In this document: positions 35,650-43,776 of the stretch, in pieces
Numbering within the stretch: position 1 is the first letter of the stretch
Layout of the letters: each line of letters begins with the position of its first letter
NCBI GenBank assembly: GCA_035296705.1
Contig: DATHAL010000041.1
Span: forward strand, 30,640 to 94,639
Direction of reading: 5' to 3'
Source of the DNA: WHSW01 sp035296705
Lineage (GTDB): Bacteria; Actinomycetota; Thermoleophilia; Solirubrobacterales; 70-9
Length of the DNA stretch: 64,000 nucleotides
Notes under the pieces: model-generated
Databases searched by the model: none
What the model was told of the DNA's origin: nothing
The model's input: the letters and a program-made list of their open reading frames with translations, nothing else
Program-made: the position numbers and the translations under genes

Positions 35650-35658
35650 AGGGGTCCG

Positions 35659-36573
35659 TCAAGCCGCCAGCGCCTGTGGGGCGCCGTTGCTGGCCGTGAG
35701 CAGGTCGAGGATGATGCCCTCGCGCAGGCCGCCCTTGCCGATCTGCAGCGGCCGGCCGAGGAGCTCCGAGAGCTGTTCGAGGATGAGCACCCCGGCGGGG
35801 AGGATCCGCACTCGCCGGGGGTCGAGCTCGAACTGCTTCGCGACCTCGGCGATCGGTGTGCCCGTCAGGACCCGGACCGCGCGCTCCAGCGTCTCGTACT
35901 CGAGCACCGCGCCCACCAGCGTCCGGAGCGAGGTCGCGCTGCCGCCGACGGCGACCGCCTGATCGGGCTGCCCGACCTCGGTTCCGCCGAAGAAGTCGTC
36001 GATGTAGTCGCGCAGGGCGCGGATCTCCGAGGCGGACGGCGGGTCGTTGGTCAGGAACTCCTCGGCGACGGCGCCGGAGCCGATCTTGAACGAGCGCACG
36101 CTGCTCACCCCCTCGGCCACCGTACCGAGGACGATCTCACAAGAGCCGCCGCCGACGTCGACGACGCCGATCTCTCCCTCGACGGGGTGGCCGAGCGTCT
36201 TCGTGGCGCCGAGAAACGCCAGCCGGCCCTCCTCCTGCTCGCTCAGGACCTCGACTGGGGCGCCCGCAGCCGCCGAGATCCGGGAGGCGACCTCGCGTGC
36301 GTTCTTCGCCTCGCGGATCGCGGCGGTGGCGACTATCCGGATCGCCTCCGCGCCGAGCTCCTCGGCGAGCCGCACCTGCGTCGCGACAACCTCGCAGAGC
36401 TCCTCCACCTTCTCGTCGACGATACGGTCCTTGCGCTTCGAGGACTTCTCGAACCGGGTGTAGGCACGCTGCTCCATCACCTTGCGGAGCTGGCCGTCGC
36501 TGGGCTCGGCGACCAGGACTCGCGTCGTGTTCGATCCGATGTCGACCGCCGCGCAGAGCACCGCTTCGATCAT
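35659..36573 (-). CDS. ppx: Ppx/GppA-family phosphatase (exopolyphosphatase)
   Basis: 304 residues, the short form lacking the C-terminal HD-like domain of E. coli Ppx. Actin-like ATPase-fold phosphate loops are seen in AAVDIGSNTTRVLVAE and GVVDVGGGSCEIVLG, with ATAAIREAKN and SEQEEGRLAFLGA between. It would hydrolyse polyphosphate or pppGpp. Occurs between ppk and pst genes. GppA activity is an alternative that sequence alone does not separate. Confidence 0.88.
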   Translation of the reverse strand: MIEAVLCAAVDIGSNTTRVLVAEPSDGQLRKVMEQRAYTRFEKSSKRKDRIVDEKVEELCEVVATQVRLAEELGAEAIRIVATAAIREAKNAREVASRISAAAGAPVEVLSEQEEGRLAFLGATKTLGHPVEGEIGVVDVGGGSCEIVLGTVAEGVSSVRSFKIGSGAVAEEFLTNDPPSASEIRALRDYIDDFFGGTEVGQPDQAVAVGGSATSLRTLVGAVLEYETLERAVRVLTGTPIAEVAKQFELDPRRVRILPAGVLILEQLSELLGRPLQIGKGGLREGIILDLLTASNGAPQALAA

Positions 36574-36624
36574 GGCAGAGGGGGCGGCCGGGAGCCGCCG
36601 TCTGACCGCATGTTTATCGGCGGT

Positions 36625-36963
36625 TCAGTCGTCGCCGACGCCCCCGTCCGCATCCTCGGAGTCGCCCTCGACCGTCACCAGTCCAAAGCTCTCGTCGAGC
36701 CGCACATCGACCGTCTGTCCGTCCGGCCTCGTCACCTCGACCTCCCAGGTCGCGCCGTCCTCGGAGTCGCGCTCGACCGCGTTCGCGGTACCGCCGCCCG
36801 TCACCCGCAGCGCCACGGCGGTCGCGCGGTCGGCGGCCGCCCCGGTCACCGTCGCATCCTCGTCGTCGCCGCCGGTCGCAAGCGCTACCGCCGTGCAGCC
36901 GGCCGAGATCGCGAGCGCGACCGCGCCGAGGATCAAGTACCTGTGCCTCTTCGTCATCGTCAT
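36625..36963 (-). CDS. PepSY-domain exported protein
   Basis: 112 residues. N-terminal membrane segment (YLILGAVALAISAGCTAVALA) is followed by one PepSY-like repeat: AATAVALRVTGG-type helix and NAVERDSEDGATWEVEVTRPDG-type strands, ending in an acidic tail. The ATG overlaps the histidine kinase stop (ATGA at 36960-36963). Small PepSY proteins next to two-component genes often act as envelope-stress or cation-responsive accessory factors; here it is probably a partner or target of the kinase (inference). Confidence 0.75.
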   Translation of the reverse strand: MTMTKRHRYLILGAVALAISAGCTAVALATGGDDEDATVTGAAADRATAVALRVTGGGTANAVERDSEDGATWEVEVTRPDGQTVDVRLDESFGLVTVEGDSEDADGGVGDD

Positions 36964-38390
36964 CCTCCTTGCGGGTCGCGAGGGTTCATGGCGGTTGTAC
37001 CCGCGGGTGATGAAACGGGCGTGAAAGGTAGCTCGATCCAGGCGTCGAGCCCGGCTGGCTCGCGCGCGGCGGCGCCGGCCGAGCCGCGGTGCGCCTCCGC
37101 AATCGCCGCGGCGATCGCGAGCCCCAGCCCCGCGCCGCCCCCTCCGCGAGCGCCGTCGCCGCGGCTGAAGCGATCGAAGGCACGCTCGGCGAACCCCGGC
37201 GGGAAGCCGGCGCCCTCATCGGTGACGTGGAGGCGCACGGCGCCGTTTCGGCGCTCCGCCCAGAGGGCCACCGGCCCATCGCCGTGGCGCAGGGCGTTCT
37301 CGACGAGATTGGCCAGCGCCTGCTCGATACGCAGGCGATCGGCCTCGAGATCCGGCGTGTCCACCTCCCCGATCTCGAGCGTGCGGCCGGACTCGGCCGC
37401 ACGAGCGGCGAAGCGCTCCCGCACGGCCTCAAGCGTCGCCCGCAGGTCGAGCCGCTCCGGCCTCAACGCGAGGCGGCCCTTGTCGGAGCGGGCAACGAGG
37501 AGCAGGTCCTCGGCGAGCCGAATCAGCCGGTCGACCTCCGCGACCGCCGAGGAGATCGCCGCCCGCAGCTCCTCCGGTTCGTGCGAGTAGCGCAGGGCGA
37601 GCTCGAGCTCGGTCTTGTGCAGCGCGAGCGGCGTGCGCAGTTCGTGGCTCGCGTCATCGACGAACGCCCGCTCGCGCTCGATCGCGGCCTCCAGCCGGTC
37701 GAGCATCGCGTTCAGCGTCTCGCCGAGGCGCCGAAGCTCGTCGTCGGCCGGGGAAACCGGCAGCCGCTCGTCCGGCACGTCGGCGGAGATCGCCGCGGCG
37801 CGGCGGCGCATCGCTTCGACCGGGCGCAGCGCGAGACCGGCTGCCAGGTAGCCGACGAGCGCCGCGACGAGGAGCGCGACCGGGCCGCCGACGAGCAGAA
37901 CCGCGCGCAGGTTGTCGAGCGCGTCGGCGCGGTCGTCGAGCGCCGCGCCGACCACCAGGATCGTTTCCCGTCCGCCGATCGAGATCGGCGACGCGAGCAG
38001 CCGCGCCGGCCCGTTGTCGACCGCCGGCTCGAACTCGAGGTCGACGAACACGGCGCCGTCCGACGCGCTCGCGAGCGCCTCGATGGGAAGCACCCTCCGG
38101 TCTGCGAGCTGCGGCGTTGCGTCGATCACCCGGCCGTCGGGCGCGAGCAGCTCGGCGAAGCTGTCGTCGGACTCCGAGAGCGCGGATCCGGCGACGTCGC
38201 GAAGGCCCGAGCCGCCCCGGTCCGCGAGCGCCTCGATCTCCCCGGCTCGCGAGCGCAGGCCCTGGTCAATCGTCTCGTCGAGCTGGGAGGCGAACCGCAG
38301 GTTGACGAAGACGCCGAGGCCGGCCAGCAGCACCGCCATCGCCGCCGTGAAGGCGAGCGTGACCCGCAGCCGGACCGGCAGCCGGCTCAC
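36960..38390 (-). CDS. Sensor histidine kinase
   Basis: 476 residues from GTG 38390. Membrane span at about 10-30, an extracytoplasmic domain of roughly 125 residues, second span at about 162-187, a HAMP segment, the H-box ASHELRTPLALHKTELELAL with phospho-acceptor His249, and a HATPase domain with the N-box LVENALRHGD and G-boxes GAGFPPGFAERAFDRF and GGAGLGLAIAAAI. It overlaps its response regulator by GTGA. The signal sensed is unknown. Confidence 0.93.
   Translation of the reverse strand: MSRLPVRLRVTLAFTAAMAVLLAGLGVFVNLRFASQLDETIDQGLRSRAGEIEALADRGGSGLRDVAGSALSESDDSFAELLAPDGRVIDATPQLADRRVLPIEALASASDGAVFVDLEFEPAVDNGPARLLASPISIGGRETILVVGAALDDRADALDNLRAVLLVGGPVALLVAALVGYLAAGLALRPVEAMRRRAAAISADVPDERLPVSPADDELRRLGETLNAMLDRLEAAIERERAFVDDASHELRTPLALHKTELELALRYSHEPEELRAAISSAVAEVDRLIRLAEDLLLVARSDKGRLALRPERLDLRATLEAVRERFAARAAESGRTLEIGEVDTPDLEADRLRIEQALANLVENALRHGDGPVALWAERRNGAVRLHVTDEGAGFPPGFAERAFDRFSRGDGARGGGGAGLGLAIAAAIAEAHRGSAGAAAREPAGLDAWIELPFTPVSSPAGTTAMNPRDPQGG
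37010..37026 (-). promoter_or_regulatory. Candidate response-regulator box before the PepSY gene
   Basis: On the - strand this reads TTTCAC-GCCCG-TTTCAT, a direct repeat at 11-base pitch as expected for an OmpR-type dimer. It lies in the 3' end of the kinase gene, 47 bases upstream of the PepSY start. It matches the box upstream of the response regulator itself (39101-39117). Confidence 0.5.
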
Positions 38391-39067
38391 GCGCCGCCGT
38401 CCTCGCGCAGGCGGTATCCGGCGCCGCGCACCGTCTCGATCGAGCGCACACCGAACGGCCGGTCGATCTTCCGGCGCAGGAACCGAACGTAGGAGTCGAC
38501 CACGTTGGACCGGTTCTCGTAGTCGTAGTCCCAGGCGTGCTCCAGGAGCGCGAACCGCGAGAGCACCTCGCCCGGGCGGGTCATGAAGATCTGGAGGATC
38601 GAGAACTCCTTCGGTGAGAGCTCGACCTCCTCGTCCCCGCGCCATACTCGTCGCCTCGCCGGGTCGAGCCTGAGGCTCCCGACGCAGAGCTCCGCCGGGC
38701 GCTCGACCGGGCCGCGCCTGACAAGCGCCCGGAGACGCGCCAGGAGCTCCGCGTAGGAGAACGGCTTCACGAGGTAGTCGTCGGCCCCGCCGTCCAGCCC
38801 GGCGACCCGGTCGCGGACCGAGTCGCGCGCGGTCAGCATCAGGATCGGCGACCAGACGCCCTCCGCGCGAAGCCGCCGGCAGACCTCGAGGCCGTCGATG
38901 CCGGGAAGCATCACGTCGAGGACGATCGCGTCGTAGTCGGTTGCCTCGGCCATCCAGAGTGCGTCCTCGCCGCGGATCGCGACGTCGGCGGCAATCCCCT
39001 CGTTGCGCAGTCCACGGCGCACGAGCGACGCCATCTTCACCTCGTCCTCGACGATCAGCACTCTCAT
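38387..39067 (-). CDS. OmpR/PhoB-family response regulator
   Basis: 226 residues. Receiver residues are canonical: acidic pair in VEDE, Asp51 (VLDVMLPG), Thr79 (LMLTARD) and Lys101 (LVKPFSY). The C-terminal winged helix has SPKEFSILQIFMTRPGEVLSRFALLEHAWD and NVVDSYVRFLRRKID, closest to the CusR/QseB/TcrA type. Paired with the kinase downstream. A TTTCAT-N5-TTTCAT repeat precedes the gene, suggesting autoregulation. Confidence 0.94.
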   Translation of the reverse strand: MRVLIVEDEVKMASLVRRGLRNEGIAADVAIRGEDALWMAEATDYDAIVLDVMLPGIDGLEVCRRLRAEGVWSPILMLTARDSVRDRVAGLDGGADDYLVKPFSYAELLARLRALVRRGPVERPAELCVGSLRLDPARRRVWRGDEEVELSPKEFSILQIFMTRPGEVLSRFALLEHAWDYDYENRSNVVDSYVRFLRRKIDRPFGVRSIETVRGAGYRLREDGGA

Positions 39068-39100
39068 TGCGCCGGCTCCGGATCAGCGTCGCCGCCTTGA

Positions 39101-39117
39101 ATGAAAGCGCGATGAAA
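39101..39117 (-). promoter_or_regulatory. Candidate autoregulatory box, TTTCAT-CGCGC-TTTCAT
   Basis: A perfect direct repeat of TTTCAT with a 5-base spacer on the - strand (ATGAAA at 39101-39106 and 39112-39117 on +), 34 bases upstream of the response regulator ATG. The pitch of 11 bases fits head-to-tail binding by an OmpR-type dimer. A near-identical repeat precedes the PepSY gene of the same operon. Confidence 0.55.
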
Positions 39118-39144
39118 GCCGCCATGCCAGGCGGCCTGCGCGAG

Positions 39145-39843
39145 TCAGGTTGGGATCGGCTCGCCCGGGTGCGAGGCGTCCTGGAACTCCCGGAAGAGCC
39201 CGGTGACGATGAAGGCCACCTGCTCGCCGATGTCGACGGTGTTGTCACCGGTCCGCTCGATCGCCCGCGCGACGAGGATCATGGTCATCGCCCACTCACG
39301 TCGGTCGTGGTCGTCGCCGATCTCGAGCGCGATGCGGAAGATCTCGCGGTTGAGGTTGTCCACCAGGTCGTCCTGGCGCACGAGGTCACGCGCCATCTCG
39401 ACGTCGCGCTCGGCGAAAGCGCGCTTCGCCTGGGCGATCTGCGTCTTCACCTGCCTGGCCATCGTCAGGAGGTCCTTGAGGATGCGCTCGTCGGCCGGCG
39501 GCTCGTGACCCGCGATCGGGATCACCTTGGCGATGTTCACGCACTGGTCGCCCATGCGCTCGATCGCCTTCATCAGGTGGAGCAGCGCGGAGATCAGCCG
39601 CAGGTCGGTGGCCACGGGCGCCTGGGTCGCGAGGAGGGTGAGGATCGACTGGTGGATCTCCAGGTACCGGCCGTCGATGACGTCGTCGTTGGCCGTCACG
39701 AGACTGGCGAGCTCCGTGTCCTGGTGCTCGACCGCCTCGATCGCCTTGTCGAGCTGCGCGCCGACCATGTCGAGGCCCTCGAGCGCGCGCGCCTCGAGGT
39801 TCTGGAGCTCCTCCTGGTAGTGCACTCGAACGCTGTCCGGCAT
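39145..39843 (-). CDS. phoU: Phosphate uptake regulator PhoU
   Basis: 232 residues, all helical, with two PhoU repeats. The metal-cluster motifs are seen as AIERMGDQCVNIAK in the first repeat and AIERTGDNTVDIGEQVAF in the second. The N-terminus VRVHYQEELQNLEARALEGLDMVG is typical. It links the Pst transporter to the phosphate-sensing kinase. Two bases downstream of pstB, last gene of the pst operon. Confidence 0.96.
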   Translation of the reverse strand: MPDSVRVHYQEELQNLEARALEGLDMVGAQLDKAIEAVEHQDTELASLVTANDDVIDGRYLEIHQSILTLLATQAPVATDLRLISALLHLMKAIERMGDQCVNIAKVIPIAGHEPPADERILKDLLTMARQVKTQIAQAKRAFAERDVEMARDLVRQDDLVDNLNREIFRIALEIGDDHDRREWAMTMILVARAIERTGDNTVDIGEQVAFIVTGLFREFQDASHPGEPIPT

Positions 39844-39844
39844 C

Positions 39845-40756
39845 TCAGCCGACCTTCCCGGTCACGTAGTCCTCGGTCCGCTGATCCGACGGGTTGGTGA
39901 AGATCGTCTCCGTCGCGTCGTACTCGACGAGCCGTCCCTGCCGATGCCGCTCTTCGGCGTCGAGCTTCACGATCAGAAACGCGGTCAGGTCGGAAACGCG
40001 GGCGGCCTGCTGCATGTTGTGGGTGACGATGACGATCGAGTAGCCCTCCTTCAACTCGAGCATCAGGTCCTCGATCTTCCCGGTGGAGATCGGGTCGAGC
40101 GCCGAGCACGGCTCGTCCATGAGGATCACATCCGGATTCACGGCGAGGGCGCGCGCGATGCAGAGCCGCTGCTGCTGGCCGCCGGACATCCCGAAGGCGT
40201 TCGCGTCGAGCCGATCCTTGACCTCATCCCAGAGCGCGGCCCCATGGAGCGCGTTCTCGACGATCTCGTCCATGTTCCCGTCCATGCCGAGGATCCGCGG
40301 GCCGAACGCGATGTTGTCGTAGATCGACTTCGGGAACGGGTTCGGCTTCTGAAAGACCATTCCGATCCGCTTGCGGACCTCGACGGGATCGACCTGCTCG
40401 TCGTAGATGTCCTGTTCGTGGTAGAGCACCCGGCCGTCGACGGTCGCGGACGGGATCAGGTCGTTCATCCGGTTGAGGCAGCGGATCAGGGTCGACTTCC
40501 CGCACCCGGACGGGCCGATGATCGCCGTGATCGCGTTGCGGTAGATGTCCATCGAGACCTCGGCCACCGCCGGCTTGCCGCCGTAGGAGACGGTGACGTC
40601 CTCGAGCTTGAACACGGCCTCCCGGCTCGTCACCGTCCGGGCGCCGGCGGGGTGCGTCTCCGCGACGGTCTCGCCGAGGTCGATCCCCGGGACCGCGCGC
40701 TCGTGCTCTTGTGCTCTCTCTGGGTCCGTCACCGCTCTGCCATTCAACCTAATCAC
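39845..40756 (-). CDS. pstB: Phosphate ABC transporter ATP-binding protein
   Basis: 303 residues from GTG 40756, with a non-conserved N-terminal extension of about 45 residues. Walker A GPSGCGKSTLIRCLNRMNDL, Q-loop GMVFQKPNPFPKSI, signature MSGGQQQRLCIARAL, Walker B VILMDEPCSALDPISTGKIE and THNMQQAARVSD all match PstB. A later start (for example at the residue preceding EAVFKLEDV) is possible. Confidence 0.96.
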   Translation of the reverse strand: MIRLNGRAVTDPERAQEHERAVPGIDLGETVAETHPAGARTVTSREAVFKLEDVTVSYGGKPAVAEVSMDIYRNAITAIIGPSGCGKSTLIRCLNRMNDLIPSATVDGRVLYHEQDIYDEQVDPVEVRKRIGMVFQKPNPFPKSIYDNIAFGPRILGMDGNMDEIVENALHGAALWDEVKDRLDANAFGMSGGQQQRLCIARALAVNPDVILMDEPCSALDPISTGKIEDLMLELKEGYSIVIVTHNMQQAARVSDLTAFLIVKLDAEERHRQGRLVEYDATETIFTNPSDQRTEDYVTGKVG

Positions 40757-41665
40757 CTACCACTTCCTCTCGTATCTGTTGCGGAGCCAGATCGCGACCG
40801 CGTTCATCGCCAGCAGGATCACCATCAGGACGATGATGCCGGCGGCCGCGAGCGACTTGAACTCGGGCTGCGGATCCGAGATCCAGGAGAAGATCTGGAT
40901 CGGCAGCGCGGTGACGTCGTCGAAGATGCCGGTGGGCGAGGAGGTCGCGAAGGCGGCGGCGCCGATCACGATCAAGGGCGCGGTCTCGCCGATCGCCCGC
41001 GAGAGCGAGAGGATCGCGCCCGTCGCGATCCCCGGCAGCGAGGCCGGCAGCACCTGCTTCCAGACCGTCTGCCACCTGGTCGCCCCGAGCGCCATCGAGC
41101 CCTCTCGTATCGAGGGGGGCACCGCACGGATCGCCTCGCGCCCGGCGACGATCAGCACCGGGAGCACGAGGAGGCCCAGGGTGAGGCCGCCGGCGAGCAG
41201 CACGTGGCCCATCGACAGCGGCCCGCGGACGAGGAAGGCGAGGCCGAGGACGCCGTAGACGATCGACGGCACCGCCGCGAGGTTCTGAATGTTCACCTCG
41301 ATCACGCGGTTGAACCAGCGATCGGAGTCCGCGTACTCCTCGAGGTACACCGCGGTCGCGACGCCCACCGGGATGATGAAGACGGTGCAGACGAGCATCA
41401 GCCAGAGCGTCCCCGTGAGCGCGGGACCGATCCCGGAGCTGGCCGGGTCGATCCGCGAGGGGGTGTCGGTGAGGAAGCCGAGGCTGAGCGAGCCGATGCC
41501 GTCATTCACGATCTGCTCGAGCAGGACGACCAGCACGAGCAGCGAGACGAGGATGCACGAGGCGAGGCAGCCTTTGAAGGCGAGCTCCCAGATACGCGTC
41601 GAACGGCCGGACTCGAAGCTGGTGCGAACTGCGCCGGCAGCGGCCGCCTCGGCGGCGGAGCTCAC
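40757..41665 (-). CDS. pstA: Phosphate ABC transporter permease PstA
   Basis: 302 residues from GTG 41665, overlapping the pstC stop (GTGA). Six membrane spans; VNIQNLAAVPSIVYGVLGLAF is the conserved PstA/PstC motif with the essential Arg/Glu environment, and LGATRWQTVWKQVLPASLPGI is the ATPase-contact loop. The stop abuts the pstB start. Confidence 0.95.
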   Translation of the reverse strand: MSSAAEAAAAGAVRTSFESGRSTRIWELAFKGCLASCILVSLLVLVVLLEQIVNDGIGSLSLGFLTDTPSRIDPASSGIGPALTGTLWLMLVCTVFIIPVGVATAVYLEEYADSDRWFNRVIEVNIQNLAAVPSIVYGVLGLAFLVRGPLSMGHVLLAGGLTLGLLVLPVLIVAGREAIRAVPPSIREGSMALGATRWQTVWKQVLPASLPGIATGAILSLSRAIGETAPLIVIGAAAFATSSPTGIFDDVTALPIQIFSWISDPQPEFKSLAAAGIIVLMVILLAMNAVAIWLRNRYERKW

Positions 41666-42600
41666 TCGTACACCTGCCTGTACTTGCGGACGAAGCGGAT
41701 CGCGATCATGTTCATCACCAGCGTGAGCACGAAGAGGGTCAGACCGAGCGCGAAGATCGACTGGTAGCCGATCGTCCCCGCCGGGTTGTCGCCCTTCGCC
41801 GTCGCCGCCATGAACCCGGTGATGGTCGCGTGCGGGTCGACCGGGTTGAGGCCGTTGCTCGGCGCAAGGCCGGCGGCGATCAGCACGATCATCGTCTCGC
41901 CGATCCCGCGCGAGATCCCGAGCACGATCGAGGCGACGATCCCCGAAATCGCGGCCGGGAAGACGACGCGGGTCGAGACCTGGCGCCTCGTAGCCCCCAT
42001 CCCGTAGGCGCCCTCCCGAAGGCCCTGTGGCACCGCCGACATCGCGTCCTCGGAGATCGAGGCGATCGTCGGCACGATCATGAATCCCATGATCAGCCCG
42101 GCCGACAGCGCGTTGAAGACCTGGACGTCTAGGTGGAGCAGGTCCTGGAGGATCGTCGGCGTGATGAAGGTGAGCGCGAAGAACCCGAAAACGATCGTCG
42201 GGACCCCGACGAGGACCTCGAGGATCGGCTTCACGATCCGGCGCGTACGCGGGCTCGCGTACTCGGACAGGTAGATCGCCGAGCCGAGCCCGACCGGCAC
42301 GGCGACGAGCACCGCGATCCCGGTGACCAGCAGTGTTCCGATCACGAGGGGCCGGACGCCGAACTCGGGGTCGTTGAAGAGCGGCGACCACTCGTCGCCG
42401 GTGAAGAACGCGCCGCCGACCTCGCGGAAGAACGGCACCGACTCCTTGACCAGCGCGACGACGATCAGGACCGTCGTCAGCACCGAGATCGCCGCGGCCA
42501 GGAGCAGGGCCGCCTTGATCGCGCCCTCGCCCCAGCGACGGCGGCGGGCGCCGAGGACATGCGTCCCCGGCGCCGCTGCCACCTGAGTGCCGGCTTCCAC
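41662..42600 (-). CDS. pstC: Phosphate ABC transporter permease PstC
   Basis: 312 residues with six spans after a basic N-terminus (GARRRRWGEG). KPILEVLVGVPTIVFGFFAL is the PstC signature, and MGATRRQVSTRVVFPAAISGI is the coupling loop. ISRGIGETMIVLIAAG follows. 41 bases downstream of pstS. Confidence 0.95.
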   Translation of the reverse strand: MEAGTQVAAAPGTHVLGARRRRWGEGAIKAALLLAAAISVLTTVLIVVALVKESVPFFREVGGAFFTGDEWSPLFNDPEFGVRPLVIGTLLVTGIAVLVAVPVGLGSAIYLSEYASPRTRRIVKPILEVLVGVPTIVFGFFALTFITPTILQDLLHLDVQVFNALSAGLIMGFMIVPTIASISEDAMSAVPQGLREGAYGMGATRRQVSTRVVFPAAISGIVASIVLGISRGIGETMIVLIAAGLAPSNGLNPVDPHATITGFMAATAKGDNPAGTIGYQSIFALGLTLFVLTLVMNMIAIRFVRKYRQVYE

Positions 42601-42641
42601 CGTGTGCTCTGAGTGTCGGCCGGCGGCCCCTCGAGGGGTCT

Positions 42642-43616
42642 TCAGCCGACCGCCTTCCCGACGGCAGCCTGCGCCTCGGAGCCCTGCTGGTCGTCCATGG
42701 GCACCACGAGCGCGGACTCCGCGATCTGGTCGTAGTTGTCGGCGACGAACTGGACGAAGGCCTTCACCTCGGGCTTCTGGACCGCGTCCTCGGACGGGTA
42801 CATGAAGATCGGCCGGGAGAGCGGCGCGTAGGAGCCGTCCTGGATCGTGTCGGCGCTCGGCGCGACGCAGCCCTTGCCGTCATCGACCGAGACCAGGTTG
42901 AGCGCATCCTGGTTCTGCTCGTAGTAGCTAAAGCCGAAGTAGCCGAGCGCGTCCTGGTCGCCCTCGACGCCCTGGACGAGCACGTTGTCGTCCTCCGATG
43001 GCGTGTAGTCCTTGCGGCTGACGCCCTCCTCGCCGTTGATCACGTCGGTGAAGTAGTCGAACGTGCCGGAGTCGGTCCCCGGGCCGTACAGGCTGACCGA
43101 GGCGTCCGGGAGCGCGTCCCCGGTGTCGGCGTCGGTTCCGAGCTGGCTGTAGCTCGTCACCTTGTCGTCCGCCCACAGCTGCCTGAGCTGATCCGTCGTC
43201 AGGCAGCTGATGTCGAGCGAGGGGTTAGTGACGATGGAGATGCCGTCGTTGGCGACCTGGAAGTCGAAGTAGGAGACCCCACCCTTCTTGCAGGCGTCGA
43301 CCTCCTCCGGCTCGATTGGCCGCGAGGCGTCGGAGATGTCCGTCTCGCCGGCGCAGAACTTCTCGAAGCCGCCGCTCGTGCCGGCGGCGCCGACGGTGAT
43401 GTTCACATCGGGGTTGGCATCGTTGAAGAGCTCGGCGGCCGCCTCGGCGAACGGCTGCACCGTGCTCGATCCGTCGATCGTGATCGATCCGGAGAGGCCC
43501 GAGGCGCCGTCGTCGCCACTCGATGCCTCGCTTGAGTCGTCGTCTCCGCATGCCGCGACGCCGAGCGCTAGAACCGCGCCGGCGCAGGCGGCGGACAGCC
43601 ACTGCTTAGAGATCAC
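42642..43616 (-). CDS. pstS: Phosphate-binding lipoprotein PstS
   Basis: 324 residues from GTG 43616, which has AAGGAGA 10 bases upstream; a longer start at 43667 would bury that site. Lipobox VAAC follows the hydrophobic signal, then an acidic Ser linker. The phosphate-binding signature TIDGSSTVQPFAEAAAELF and the loop GTSGGFEKFCAGETDISDASRPI are both present. Preceded by PHO-box-like repeats at 43743-43769, so phosphate-starvation induction is likely. Confidence 0.95.
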   Translation of the reverse strand: MISKQWLSAACAGAVLALGVAACGDDDSSEASSGDDGASGLSGSITIDGSSTVQPFAEAAAELFNDANPDVNITVGAAGTSGGFEKFCAGETDISDASRPIEPEEVDACKKGGVSYFDFQVANDGISIVTNPSLDISCLTTDQLRQLWADDKVTSYSQLGTDADTGDALPDASVSLYGPGTDSGTFDYFTDVINGEEGVSRKDYTPSEDDNVLVQGVEGDQDALGYFGFSYYEQNQDALNLVSVDDGKGCVAPSADTIQDGSYAPLSRPIFMYPSEDAVQKPEVKAFVQFVADNYDQIAESALVVPMDDQQGSEAQAAVGKAVG

Positions 43617-43742
43617 TTGCTTTAGGTCTCCTTCTGAGTTCGTAATGAGTGAGGGCGGCAGGCACACGTCGGCCTTCCCTCGGGTGCGAAGAGCAACGTC
43701 GCACTCCTTGGTTCGCAGCTTGCTACTGAGAATGGGCGCCGA

Positions 43743-43769
43743 TGTGAAAAGGCTGTGACCGCAGGTGAG
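43743..43769 (-). promoter_or_regulatory. PHO-box-like repeats upstream of pstS
   Basis: On the + strand TGTGA occurs at 43743 and 43754 and GGTGA at about 43764; read toward pstS these become CTCACC, TCACAG and TTCACA-type units at about 11-base pitch. This matches the direct-repeat architecture of PhoB/PhoP boxes (GTTCAC units in actinobacteria). CATTCT, a plausible -10, follows some 15 bases downstream. Confidence 0.55.
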
Positions 43770-43776
43770 CGCGGGC

